Source: an uncultured Candidatus Poseidoniales archaeon
GTDB taxonomy: Archaea > Thermoplasmatota > Poseidoniia > Poseidoniales > Poseidoniaceae
Assembly (NCBI GenBank): GCA_905182725.1
Contig: CAJJCQ010000081.1
Coordinates: forward strand, 1 to 32,920
Direction: 5' to 3'
Length of the DNA stretch: 32,920 nt
A program made the position numbers and the translations under genes. The notes under the pieces are model-generated. The model was not told where the DNA came from. It ran no database searches and was given only the letters and a program-made list of their open reading frames with translations. Positions 25,938 to 32,920 of the stretch are shown here, piece after piece. The first letter of the stretch is position 1; every line of letters starts with the position of its first letter.

Positions 25938-26885
25938 TCAACTCTCAAATTCATTGATCGCCTTTGCCGCAGCAACTACATCTCCATCTTCCCACCAATC
26001 AACCGCGATAAAGGTAGGTCGTTTCCCATGTTGCTGCCAACACTCTTGGGCACGTTGTATCAGGAAATTGACATCGTTTGCCTCAGCACCACGAGACGGG
26101 TCAGACAATCCGATTGGGCCTCTTAACCAGTTATTCATGTGGTAGACTTCTTGTTCAATATCTCCACGCAAAAGGTCACAATTCATGTCCTCAGTGTTCT
26201 CTTCAGCAAAGTTCGTCGTCCAACTGTGCGTGAGGAAATCATGAATCCAAGGGTGCGAGGCATCTCCACCTTGTTCCCAAAAGACCACCAATGTTGTGTC
26301 GAGGTCAATGAGTTCTTGTAATGTTGGCCAAGGAGTATTTGATTCATGGATGAAAACTTTTTCATATAATTGTGAAAGTTCAAACACGGATTTGAGATGT
26401 TCTGCTTGAACATAGTTTTCAACCAACAGTGTGACTACATCACGCGGGTTCTGTTCCATTTTTTCGTTAAGGTTCGTTAACCAGTCAACCGAATCCACAT
26501 TACCGTAAGCGCATGGGCTGAACCCTCGGTCGTCATCACCATGGCATAATCGAACGGTTTCAACCCGCTCATCACCAAGATTTTCATAGTGGGTGTCAAT
26601 CATAAAAGCTCTCATTCCAGCGTCCCATTGAGCATTAAATCCAGTTTGATGATTTGCAGCTGGATAATAAATCCCATCATCATGAGTAGAAAAGGCGTTA
26701 TGAGTTTCTGGAAACGTTACATCATCATAGGTTCGCAAGCAGAGAATCAACAAACCGTTGCAAGGTTCAGTTGGTGATTCGGTTTCTGGTGATTGATTCA
26801 TTGAGAGCGTGTCAACAGTCGGTGCAACACAACCAGAACTCATCAAAATGAAGGTTACCATGAATGCACATAGAACCCCTCGCAT
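25938..26885 (-). CDS. PLC-like phosphodiesterase lipoprotein (PI-PLC X-type fold)
   Basis: Exported lipoprotein of 315 residues. A hydrophobic N-terminus ends in the lipobox MSSGC (Cys19). The catalytic barrel resembles the PI-PLC X superfamily: PETHNAFS gives His62, GMRAFMIDTHY gives Asp97 and His99, and LCHGDD gives His115, the second catalytic histidine. DVVTLLVENYV and a C-terminal FIAVDWWEDGDVVAAAKAIN match later strands. Such enzymes cleave phosphodiester bonds in phospholipids or glycerophosphodiesters; the calcium-independent bacterial type uses two histidines. Acting outside the cell, it could release phosphate or alcohol head groups from lipids. It lies downstream of the dCMP deaminase gene by 48 bases with AGGTTGG before ATG 26885. 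The fold is well supported; the substrate is not known. Confidence 0.82.
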   Translation of the reverse strand: MRGVLCAFMVTFILMSSGCVAPTVDTLSMNQSPETESPTEPCNGLLILCLRTYDDVTFPETHNAFSTHDDGIYYPAANHQTGFNAQWDAGMRAFMIDTHYENLGDERVETVRLCHGDDDRGFSPCAYGNVDSVDWLTNLNEKMEQNPRDVVTLLVENYVQAEHLKSVFELSQLYEKVFIHESNTPWPTLQELIDLDTTLVVFWEQGGDASHPWIHDFLTHSWTTNFAEENTEDMNCDLLRGDIEQEVYHMNNWLRGPIGLSDPSRGAEANDVNFLIQRAQECWQQHGKRPTFIAVDWWEDGDVVAAAKAINEFES

Positions 26886-26933
26886 GCCTTTGCCAACCTC
26901 TCGTAGAGCATGAAGGCGTCGGTAAGGAGGAAA

Positions 26934-27371
26934 TCAAACCGTCCGGACAACAATACCTGCTTCAAGAAGCATGCCGTTCGAGATTGTGAAATCTTCCATC
27001 CATCGTTCGGGGATTTCTTTCGTTTCAGGATACACGATTTCTTTGATACCTGCTTGAATCAATGAACGAGCGCAGCGAGAGCAAGGGGGCCATGTCACAA
27101 AGGCAGTACTCCCTTTCAGAGAGATCCCGATTCGGGCAGCATGCATAATCGCGTTTTCTTCAGCATGACAAATCAGAGGATATTTTTGTGAGCGGTCAGT
27201 TAGACGTTCCTCATCATCGTTTATGCCACGTGGAAATCCATTGAATCCAGTCGATCGAATCTCTCGGTCTTCACCTACAACAACACAGCCTACTTTGGTT
27301 GAAGGGTCTTTACTCCAACCTGAAATATGCTTTGCTAATTCTAAAAAACGAATATCCCATTTCCCACTCAT
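26934..27371 (-). CDS. dCMP deaminase (cytidine/deoxycytidylate deaminase family)
   Basis: Converts dCMP to dUMP, the substrate of thymidylate synthase, in the cytoplasm. Zinc ligands and the catalytic Glu are visible: HAEEN (His69, Glu71) and PPCSRC (Cys97, Cys100). The N-terminal WSKDPSTKVGCVVV and the FNGFPRGI loop are typical of dCMP deaminases rather than cytidine deaminases. Length is 145 residues from ATG 27371, which is preceded by GAGGACC. The track's 13-residue extension would overlap folC and is not part of the family. It is the second gene of a likely folC-dcd-PLC transcript. Pairing with folC is sensible because thymidylate synthesis needs both dUMP and a folate cofactor. Confidence 0.92.
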   Translation of the reverse strand: MSGKWDIRFLELAKHISGWSKDPSTKVGCVVVGEDREIRSTGFNGFPRGINDDEERLTDRSQKYPLICHAEENAIMHAARIGISLKGSTAFVTWPPCSRCARSLIQAGIKEIVYPETKEIPERWMEDFTISNGMLLEAGIVVRTV

Positions 27372-27406
27372 GGTCCTCAACAAACCTCTCACAGGCCAAC
27401 TCTCTA

Positions 27407-28702
27407 TCATTGCTTCGCTAACAAAGAAAGGTTTTCATCGGTGGCCCAATCAAAGACATTGAGTATATTTCCTTGTAAATACAATGAACCTAAACTCACA
27501 ACAAGGCCAACATCTGCTTCTGAATAGGTCGCTAAGGTTTCCACCGCTTGTTGTGCAGAAGCAACGCTCAAAGGCGCAGCATTCGACCACTTTTGTTCGA
27601 GAAGGGTTTCGGTTTCAATGCCAGGATAGCGTCCACCGTGGGGCTGAGTGAGCAGAATGTTTTGAGGTGGCATGCGTCGGCATAAATCATGTAATGGAGA
27701 AAGAAATTCCGCAAGGTTATGTTGAGGTGAAGTCCCAAACAGCAGTGTCCAAACTGGCTGACCATTCTTTTGAGGCGCATGTTCTGAGACATATCGCTCT
27801 AATTCAGGGAGAATTCGACGCAGACCAGATGAATTGTGAGCTGCATCGAGCAAGTAGGGGTGCGTTGATGTTTCATGTTCGGTTAACAGTTGCATTCTAG
27901 CAGGCCATTGAAGAGTCTGTTTTGCCTGGTCAATTGTTTCAGTGGTAAAACCAAGTGATTCAAACAATGCTGAAGCTAAAACTCCAGCCTCATCTTTAAC
28001 AGTAGAACCTTTTGGAATGGTCACAAAGAAGGCGTGTGCAGGAGCGAGCGTCTCGTTCAGTGCTTCATTGCCGGCGTTTTGTATCTCCCAAAGCATTGCT
28101 TCACGAACCTCATGGCTCTCTGGGTTTCGAATAATGATTGGACAGTTTGGTCGCGCTATGGCTACTTTTTCTTGAGCGATCGTTGGAAGGTCTGAACCTA
28201 AAATATCAATGTGTTCTCGGCTGACAGAAGTGACCAATGAAGCGGTAGCAGGGCCACTTCGAGTCGCATCGAGTCGCCCTCCCAATCCCGTTTCAAGGAT
28301 TAACACATCGCTACCAACTGAAGCAATCATTGAAACGAGATACGTCACTTCGAAAAAAGTCAATTCAATGGCTTGATTCAACGTGTCTCCAATTGCAGCA
28401 TGGTAGATTTTTTCGACTGCTTCATCGAATTCTTGAGAAGAAATTGGAATACCGTTTCTGCGAATACGTTCTTCGATTCGAGCGACGTGTGGTGAAGTGA
28501 AAAGTACATTTTCGGTACCACCTATTGACAAGGATGCTGCCATCAAAGCACATACTGTCCCTTTACCGTTACTCCCTGCCACGTGAATAATGTGAGATGG
28601 AAGATTGAGCTGAAGACGGTCGAGAACGGTTTTAGTGCCCTTGAGGCCAAGTGCCATACCCCGCTTTTTAGTCGATTCAAGCCAAGAGCGTGCTTCAACC
28701 AC
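27407..28702 (-). CDS. folC: Folylpolyglutamate synthase / dihydrofolate synthase
   Basis: Mur-ligase-type enzyme that joins glutamate to folates using ATP, keeping them in the cell and active. HVAGSNGKGT (~40-50) is the ATP loop. FTSPHVARIEERIRRNG is the family's second motif, LETGLGGRLDATR the third, and LLDAAHNSSGL the linker before the C-terminal ligase domain. At 431 residues it matches the usual ~420-450. DATRSG replaces the common DATN. The start is GTG 28702; an ATG two bases away is out of frame, and no ribosome-binding site is clear. It leads a minus-strand set of three genes and diverges from the presenilin-like gene across 102 bases. Confidence 0.93.
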   Translation of the reverse strand: MVEARSWLESTKKRGMALGLKGTKTVLDRLQLNLPSHIIHVAGSNGKGTVCALMAASLSIGGTENVLFTSPHVARIEERIRRNGIPISSQEFDEAVEKIYHAAIGDTLNQAIELTFFEVTYLVSMIASVGSDVLILETGLGGRLDATRSGPATASLVTSVSREHIDILGSDLPTIAQEKVAIARPNCPIIIRNPESHEVREAMLWEIQNAGNEALNETLAPAHAFFVTIPKGSTVKDEAGVLASALFESLGFTTETIDQAKQTLQWPARMQLLTEHETSTHPYLLDAAHNSSGLRRILPELERYVSEHAPQKNGQPVWTLLFGTSPQHNLAEFLSPLHDLCRRMPPQNILLTQPHGGRYPGIETETLLEQKWSNAAPLSVASAQQAVETLATYSEADVGLVVSLGSLYLQGNILNVFDWATDENLSLLAKQ

Positions 28703-28760
28703 ATGCTGCCGAAGTGTTGGTATGATTAGGCCTTTTCTTCACTGCTGTTTGAACGGTGTT

Positions 28761-28789
28761 GTATCGCCCCCGTAGGGGGCGTAAGATAC
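28761..28789. promoter_or_regulatory. GC-rich hairpin between folC and the presenilin-like gene
   Basis: CGCCCCC-GTA-GGGGGCG forms a 7-bp stem with a 3-base loop. Outer GTAT and ATAC arms flank it, giving a longer imperfect inverted repeat. It lies 16 bases before GTG 28805 and 59 bases from the folC start. It could serve either gene's leader or bind a protein. No clear TATA element is visible in this 102-base gap. Confidence 0.42.
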
Positions 28790-28804
28790 GCGACGCTCAT
28801 ATGA

Positions 28805-31030
28805 GTGTCCGAACTCGCACAGGGTATGACCGAACAGCCTCAACCATCGACACCGGGACGAAAGGTTTCGGAGGAATTTGCTGCGGTTCAGGCAGAATTA
28901 GTTGCTGAAGATAACATTTTCTCGATGATGAGAGAGCAACTTCCTTCAATGATGGGCATGGCGTTCATGTTTATTTTGACCATTGCCCTTTCGCTCTTTA
29001 TTCGACCTTGGTATGATATTGCAGGTTTGCAGGCATTTGGTGAGGCTGGAGCATCGCAAGTACGCTACATTGCACTTGAATTGTTCATGATTTTTGTCTT
29101 TACTGCATTCATTTTACTGCTTGCTAAATATAAGAAAGAATGGATCATCAAATATGGAATCATGGGTGTTCTTTCGATTGCCTTGATGTATTCTACCGTA
29201 CCATTGGCTCATATGCTGGTTTTGGATTTAGAAGTTGAACCGTTTGAATACGAAAATGAAAGCGAAATCGACATGTCTTATCTTTCACATCATGGTATGG
29301 ATACACATCTAACTAATTCATTGCTCGGAAGTCCTGGAATGTGGAATGATACGATTAACGTCTATCATGGTGCAGACATGTTGGATGCCACACCTGCTTG
29401 GTCCATGACCCATGAACGTATTGGGTTTGACGATACTGGAAAAGTACGCGTTGTGGTTTCAGATGAATATTTTTCATTCACAAACCAAGGATATATTTGG
29501 TATGCTGATGCTGAAACCGGTGAATTGCAAGACTCCTATGCGTGCCATCGTTACGTCGAAGACGGAGATGGAAATTCTAATCTTGATTTCCTCGGTACCT
29601 TATCCGGTACTTGTTCACTTGCTTTTTATGCAGATGATGCAATGTATGTCATTGACGAAAACAATCTCTTGGTGCGCTTCAACGTGTTCGATGAAAATCC
29701 TGGTGAACTGTTCTATCAAGCAGGGTGGAATCTTCCATCCGAACTTAAAACGCATACGGGGGTTGAATATGCTGAATTGATTGATGATGATAAAATTCTC
29801 ATTGTCACCTCAAACATGGCTATTGTCGTTCAATTAGAACAAACTTCAGCGCCATTGAATCCTCTCGTCATTGATTTCAAGGAAGATGCTAAACTCTTGT
29901 TCGAAACAAATGCTACGAGTAATTTCACCAGTGCTGACTTTGGACATTCCCCTTGGTCTGAGAATTCGATCAATGAATCGAACGTGAATGAAGGGCTTTT
30001 ACTCCTCGGAGAAGAAAGTGGAGATGTCGTTAGTTTTGAATGGAATGGAAATGTAACTGAAAGTGAATTCACGCCACAAACGAAAATGAACCTTCTTGGC
30101 TATGCTGATTCTATCCAATCCGTTCGTATCACTGACCTTGATGAAAGTGGTTGGAGTGACTTACTTATTACTACAGATGAAAGTGCAAACTGGCACCATG
30201 GGCAATTATTGAAGAACAGAATAAGTTTCTCAGTCTCAGATGATTTGGCAACAAGTTGGTTTGGTCAATCAGACAACACCTCACAATTCCATGCAGTGTA
30301 TGACAACGGTTCAATCACAATAGAATCCGGTGAAGTAACGGGTGACATGATGGCTCTCGAAGGTTTACAACTGGAAAATGGACCTCTCTTGGCTGGACTC
30401 TTAGTCGCCATAATTTTGATGATTTTACTCTATGTTCACAGTGAGTGGTATGTGGTCAATACCGTAGGCGTACTCGTGGGTTCTGGCGTCATTGTCATGC
30501 TTGGAGTTACGTTCGTTCCAACATTGATTATTATCTTCATGATTGCTGCGGCCATCTATGATGCATGGGCGGTCTACAGCTCAAAGCATATGCTTGCCTT
30601 GGCTGATACAATGATTGGACTTCGACTCCCGATACTTTTGGTTGCCCCACAAGAAAAGGGCTATTCCTTCATCGATGAAACAGTTTCAATGAAAGAAAAG
30701 AACACTCCCCCATCTGAGCGGCCAAAGGGACCATCTGCGCCTAAGAAGAAAGGTAAAGATGCTATGTTCATGGGACTTGGCGATGTTATATTCCCTGGAA
30801 TGCTCGTTCTTTCTGCTGCACAATACATCGAAGGAACTGATGGCTTCCTTGTGGCCATGACAACCCTTCTCGGAGGGTTAATGGGATACTTTGCATTGAT
30901 GACCTATGTCGCACGTGGACGTGCACAGGCAGGACTTCCATTGTTAAATGGCGGCGCTATTTTGGGCTATGTCATCGGTGGCTTACTGATTGTAGGAACT
31001 GCAATCTTCGACTTTGGAATTACATTGTGA
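28805..31030 (+). CDS. Presenilin-like A22 intramembrane aspartyl protease with large extracytoplasmic insertion
   Basis: 741 residues. Nine hydrophobic segments can be drawn: three near residues 48-70, 85-108 and 115-142, six between ~526 and 741. Segment 6 ends in AAAIYDAWAVY (Asp586) and segment 7 holds MFMGLGDVIFPG (Asp660). These are the paired catalytic aspartates of presenilin and signal-peptide-peptidase proteins. GLPLLNGGAILGY in segment 9 takes the place of the PAL motif. The loop between segments 6 and 7 is Lys/Pro-rich (PSAPKKKGK), fitting a cytoplasmic location. Between segments 3 and 4, ~375 residues form a beta-rich region resembling propeller blades (YIWYADAETGEL, LLGEESGDVVSFEW, ITDLDESGWSDLLIT). 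Typical archaeal homologues lack this. GTG 28805 or ATG 28826 may be the start. serS follows with its ribosome-binding site over this stop. Confidence 0.82.
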   Translation: MSELAQGMTEQPQPSTPGRKVSEEFAAVQAELVAEDNIFSMMREQLPSMMGMAFMFILTIALSLFIRPWYDIAGLQAFGEAGASQVRYIALELFMIFVFTAFILLLAKYKKEWIIKYGIMGVLSIALMYSTVPLAHMLVLDLEVEPFEYENESEIDMSYLSHHGMDTHLTNSLLGSPGMWNDTINVYHGADMLDATPAWSMTHERIGFDDTGKVRVVVSDEYFSFTNQGYIWYADAETGELQDSYACHRYVEDGDGNSNLDFLGTLSGTCSLAFYADDAMYVIDENNLLVRFNVFDENPGELFYQAGWNLPSELKTHTGVEYAELIDDDKILIVTSNMAIVVQLEQTSAPLNPLVIDFKEDAKLLFETNATSNFTSADFGHSPWSENSINESNVNEGLLLLGEESGDVVSFEWNGNVTESEFTPQTKMNLLGYADSIQSVRITDLDESGWSDLLITTDESANWHHGQLLKNRISFSVSDDLATSWFGQSDNTSQFHAVYDNGSITIESGEVTGDMMALEGLQLENGPLLAGLLVAIILMILLYVHSEWYVVNTVGVLVGSGVIVMLGVTFVPTLIIIFMIAAAIYDAWAVYSSKHMLALADTMIGLRLPILLVAPQEKGYSFIDETVSMKEKNTPPSERPKGPSAPKKKGKDAMFMGLGDVIFPGMLVLSAAQYIEGTDGFLVAMTTLLGGLMGYFALMTYVARGRAQAGLPLLNGGAILGYVIGGLLIVGTAIFDFGITL

Positions 31031-31039
31031 GGTGATGAT

Positions 31040-32332
31040 ATGCTCGACATGAATCTGTTCCGAAATGAGCCCGATGTGATTCGTAAAGATCATGATAAAC
31101 GTGGGCTACCTCATGATAAAATCGACCAAGTCATTGCTTTAGATCAGCAATGGATTAACCTTCAACATGAAGCAAATCAACTTCGTGCAACAAAAAACAC
31201 CGCAGCACGAGGCATTGGGGCTGCCAAGAAGTCAGGTGATGAGCAAGCCGCCCAACGTATTCTTGCTGAGGTTGCCGATTTAGGTTCACAAATTACCGAG
31301 ATGGAAAAGAAAACCGAACAAGCCATGGCAGAACGAGACCGTCTGCGGATGAGTATCCCGAATATCCTTCATCCTGATGTCCCTGTTGGGGCAGATGAAT
31401 CTGAAAATACTCAATTGAGTGTGCATGGAGAAAAGCCACAATTTGAATTTGAAACGAGAACCCATAACGAACTCATTGAAATGAATAAATGGGTTGACCT
31501 CAAACGCGCTGCAAAGATTGTAGGGAGTCGTTTCTTCTTCCTTAAGGGCGACTTGGCACGACTTGATTTCGCTTTACAACAATTTGCTGTTAATTTCATT
31601 CGAGAGCGTGGCTATACTTTCGTTCAGCCCCCTCTTATGATGAACAGGGAAGCCTATGAAGGCGTAACAGATTTGTCTGACTTTGAGACGGTCATGTATG
31701 GGGTTGAACCTGATAATTACTACATGATTGCAACCGCAGAACACCCACTTACGGCTATGTTCATGAATGAAACCATACCTGAAAGCGATTTACCACTACG
31801 CATTGTAGGACTCTCACCGTGTTTCCGAAGGGAAGTAGGGTCTCACGGTCAGTCTGATTTAGGAATTTGGAGAGTTCACCAGTTCACCAAAATTGAACAA
31901 ATCATTATTGCCACACCAGAGCAATCATGGGAACTTCAAGAAGAACTGTTACAGAACTGCATTGACTTATGGGATGCATTGGAAATGCATTACGAGGTCG
32001 TGAACATTTGTACAGGCGACATGGGAACGGTTGCTGCTCGAAAATATGACCTTGAAGCTTGGATTCCCGGAGCAAACCAATACAAAGAGATCGTATCATG
32101 TTCGAACTGTACCGATTATCAAGCAAACAGATTGCAAATCCGATATGGACAGCCGGGTCACTCAGGACAACCGATTGCACATACACTCAATTCGACCGCA
32201 GTGGCAACTTCTCGTGCATTGGTTGCCATCATGGAACAAAATCAAATGGAAGATGGGCGAGTTCAAATTCCTCAAGTGCTACAACCTTTGATGGGTGGTC
32301 AAGAAATTCTTGAACCATGCACTTGGGGCTAA
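31040..32332 (+). CDS. serS: Seryl-tRNA synthetase (bacterial/common type)
   Basis: Charges tRNA-Ser with serine. The N-terminus (MLDMNLFRNEPDVIRKD) and a long coiled-coil arm at ~35-100 bind the tRNA. The class II core has motif 2 in SPCFRREVGSHGQSDLGIWRVHQF and motif 3 in HTLNSTAVATSRALVAIMEQNQ, followed by GRVQIPQVLQPLMGG. At 430 residues it is a normal SerRS of the common type, not the rare methanogen type. In motif 3, NSTAVATS replaces the usual NGSGLAVG, a small departure. ATG 31040 follows GAGGTGAT at 31029-31036, which overlaps the presenilin-like gene's stop, so the two are probably co-transcribed. Confidence 0.96.
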   Translation: MLDMNLFRNEPDVIRKDHDKRGLPHDKIDQVIALDQQWINLQHEANQLRATKNTAARGIGAAKKSGDEQAAQRILAEVADLGSQITEMEKKTEQAMAERDRLRMSIPNILHPDVPVGADESENTQLSVHGEKPQFEFETRTHNELIEMNKWVDLKRAAKIVGSRFFFLKGDLARLDFALQQFAVNFIRERGYTFVQPPLMMNREAYEGVTDLSDFETVMYGVEPDNYYMIATAEHPLTAMFMNETIPESDLPLRIVGLSPCFRREVGSHGQSDLGIWRVHQFTKIEQIIIATPEQSWELQEELLQNCIDLWDALEMHYEVVNICTGDMGTVAARKYDLEAWIPGANQYKEIVSCSNCTDYQANRLQIRYGQPGHSGQPIAHTLNSTAVATSRALVAIMEQNQMEDGRVQIPQVLQPLMGGQEILEPCTWG

Positions 32333-32340
32333 TTCAGTAA

Positions 32341-32356
32341 GGTTTGATATAACCTT
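32341..32356 (+). promoter_or_regulatory. TATA promoter (leaderless spacing) for the last gene, overlapping a small inverted repeat
   Basis: TTTGATATAA at 32343-32352 lies 21-30 bases before ATG 32373, so transcription is expected to start at or next to the start codon. No ribosome-binding site is present. The box is inside AAGGTT-TGATAT-AACCTT (32339-32356), a 6-bp inverted repeat just past the serS stop that might also serve as an end signal or operator. Confidence 0.55.
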
Positions 32357-32372
32357 GCGTTGCTGTAAATGC

Positions 32373-32920
32373 ATGGAAGGCGACGGTACGCTGTATTTCG
32401 GATACGGCTCAAACCTTGATTGGGATGACTGGAAATCTTGGTGTGAAAAGGAAAACCTCCGCTATGATGGATTGGTCGAAATAAGTCCGTGTTGGCTTCC
32501 GAACTATTCTCTAAAGTTCCATTATTTTTCAGATGGTAGAAAAGGTGGTGCTGCGGATGTCGTTGAAATCGGTCGAGGTCATGCAGTCCCAGGTGTTCTT
32601 TTTCGCATGAATGATGTCACTCTCGAAGTTATGGATCGAAAGGAAGGAACTGAAGTTCAGGCGTATGAACGTCGGGAAGTGAAAGTCGTTCTTCCGAATG
32701 GAACGTTTGTCCAAGCAATGACCTATTGTGTGACTGAAAAGAGCCGAGACGGACGCTTTATTCAGCCAACCAGCACCTATACCAACTTGATTAAGCAGGG
32801 TTTAGAAAAGAGAAAACTTCCAATTGGAGAATTAAAAAACGCTATTGAAAACTTTTCGCCCAGTTACCCGATAGAAAAAATCTTTGTGTATGGAACACTC
32901 ATGAATGGAGAGATACGAAA
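32373..32920 (+). CDS. Tandem gamma-glutamylcyclotransferase-like (GGCT/AIG2-like) protein, 3' end cut off
   Basis: Open frame from ATG 32373 to the window edge, 182 residues visible; not in the ORF track because it has no stop here. The first domain begins TLYFGYGSNLDW, the phosphate-binding-type loop of the GGCT-like fold, and continues to MDRKEG with the expected catalytic Glu, then YERREVKV. After residue ~170 a second copy of the fold appears to begin with KIFVYGTLMNGE. GGCT-like enzymes release 5-oxoproline from gamma-glutamyl compounds, though many members act on other gamma-glutamylamines. A two-domain arrangement is likely but the second half is missing. A leaderless promoter precedes it, so it may be separate from serS. 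Confidence 0.78.
   Translation, partial: MEGDGTLYFGYGSNLDWDDWKSWCEKENLRYDGLVEISPCWLPNYSLKFHYFSDGRKGGAADVVEIGRGHAVPGVLFRMNDVTLEVMDRKEGTEVQAYERREVKVVLPNGTFVQAMTYCVTEKSRDGRFIQPTSTYTNLIKQGLEKRKLPIGELKNAIENFSPSYPIEKIFVYGTLMNGEIR

Noticed and set aside
27372-27410. 13-residue extension of the dCMP deaminase
   Set aside because: It overlaps the end of folC and contains the ribosome-binding GAGGACC for ATG 27371.
1-32920. CRISPR arrays, transposons, prophage, tRNA or rRNA genes
   Set aside because: No regularly spaced repeats, transposase motifs, phage structural genes or cloverleaf/rRNA-like segments were seen by eye. A tRNA scan would settle the small gaps.

Overview
This 32.9 kb window looks like a fragment of a marine planktonic euryarchaeon, most likely Candidatus Poseidoniales (Marine Group II). 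The archaeal evidence is an MC1-family chromosomal protein, an Lhr-type helicase, a His-type (archaeal/eukaryotic) signal peptidase I, a presenilin-like A22 membrane protease, a DacZ-like diadenylate cyclase, an Hjc-like nuclease, TATA-box promoters at leaderless distance, and very large secreted proteins with one C-terminal membrane anchor. A bacterial-type SerRS, a mycobacterial Sdh1-like succinate dehydrogenase and a CrtI-family desaturase fit that mixed gene stock. The lineage call is inference; no marker gene search was possible. I saw no rRNA, tRNA, CRISPR, transposon or phage genes, and no gene-free stretch longer than 300 bases.

Layout. 1-4787 (+): 3' end of a carotenoid desaturase, a thioredoxin-fold lipoprotein, then a compact sdhC-sdhA-sdhB cluster and a DoxX-like membrane protein. 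4888-10863 (-): a 1752-residue secreted protein (TIGR03790-like domain interrupted by PA14 and LamG), a stand-alone RAM (Lrp/AsnC effector) domain, and MC1 with its own promoter. 10982-12509 (+): a macro-domain protein directly followed by a diadenylate cyclase. 12511-17604: alternating small units comprising an unknown protein (-), a site-2-type protease (+), an Hjc-like nuclease (-), a RNase H/RuvC-fold protein (+), and signal peptidase I with a small membrane protein (-). 17741-25932 (+): a 1689-residue surface protein with an acidic cytoplasmic tail, then Lhr. 25938-28702 (-): folC, dCMP deaminase and a PLC-like lipoprotein. 28805-32920 (+): presenilin-like protease, serS, and a truncated tandem gamma-glutamylcyclotransferase-like gene.

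How the genes fit together. Three membrane proteases of different families (S2P, signal peptidase I, presenilin-like) share the window with two giant exported proteins, so envelope processing is a theme, although they are not one operon. FolC and dCMP deaminase both feed thymidylate synthesis. The macro-domain/diadenylate cyclase pair is the best candidate for a nucleotide-signalling unit. The most unusual architectures are the presenilin-like protease with a ~375-residue extracytoplasmic insertion and the TIGR03790 protein split by about 550 residues. DNA-level signals include a perfect 22-bp palindrome between convergent genes, three GC-rich hairpins just upstream of start codons, and two well-placed leaderless promoters.
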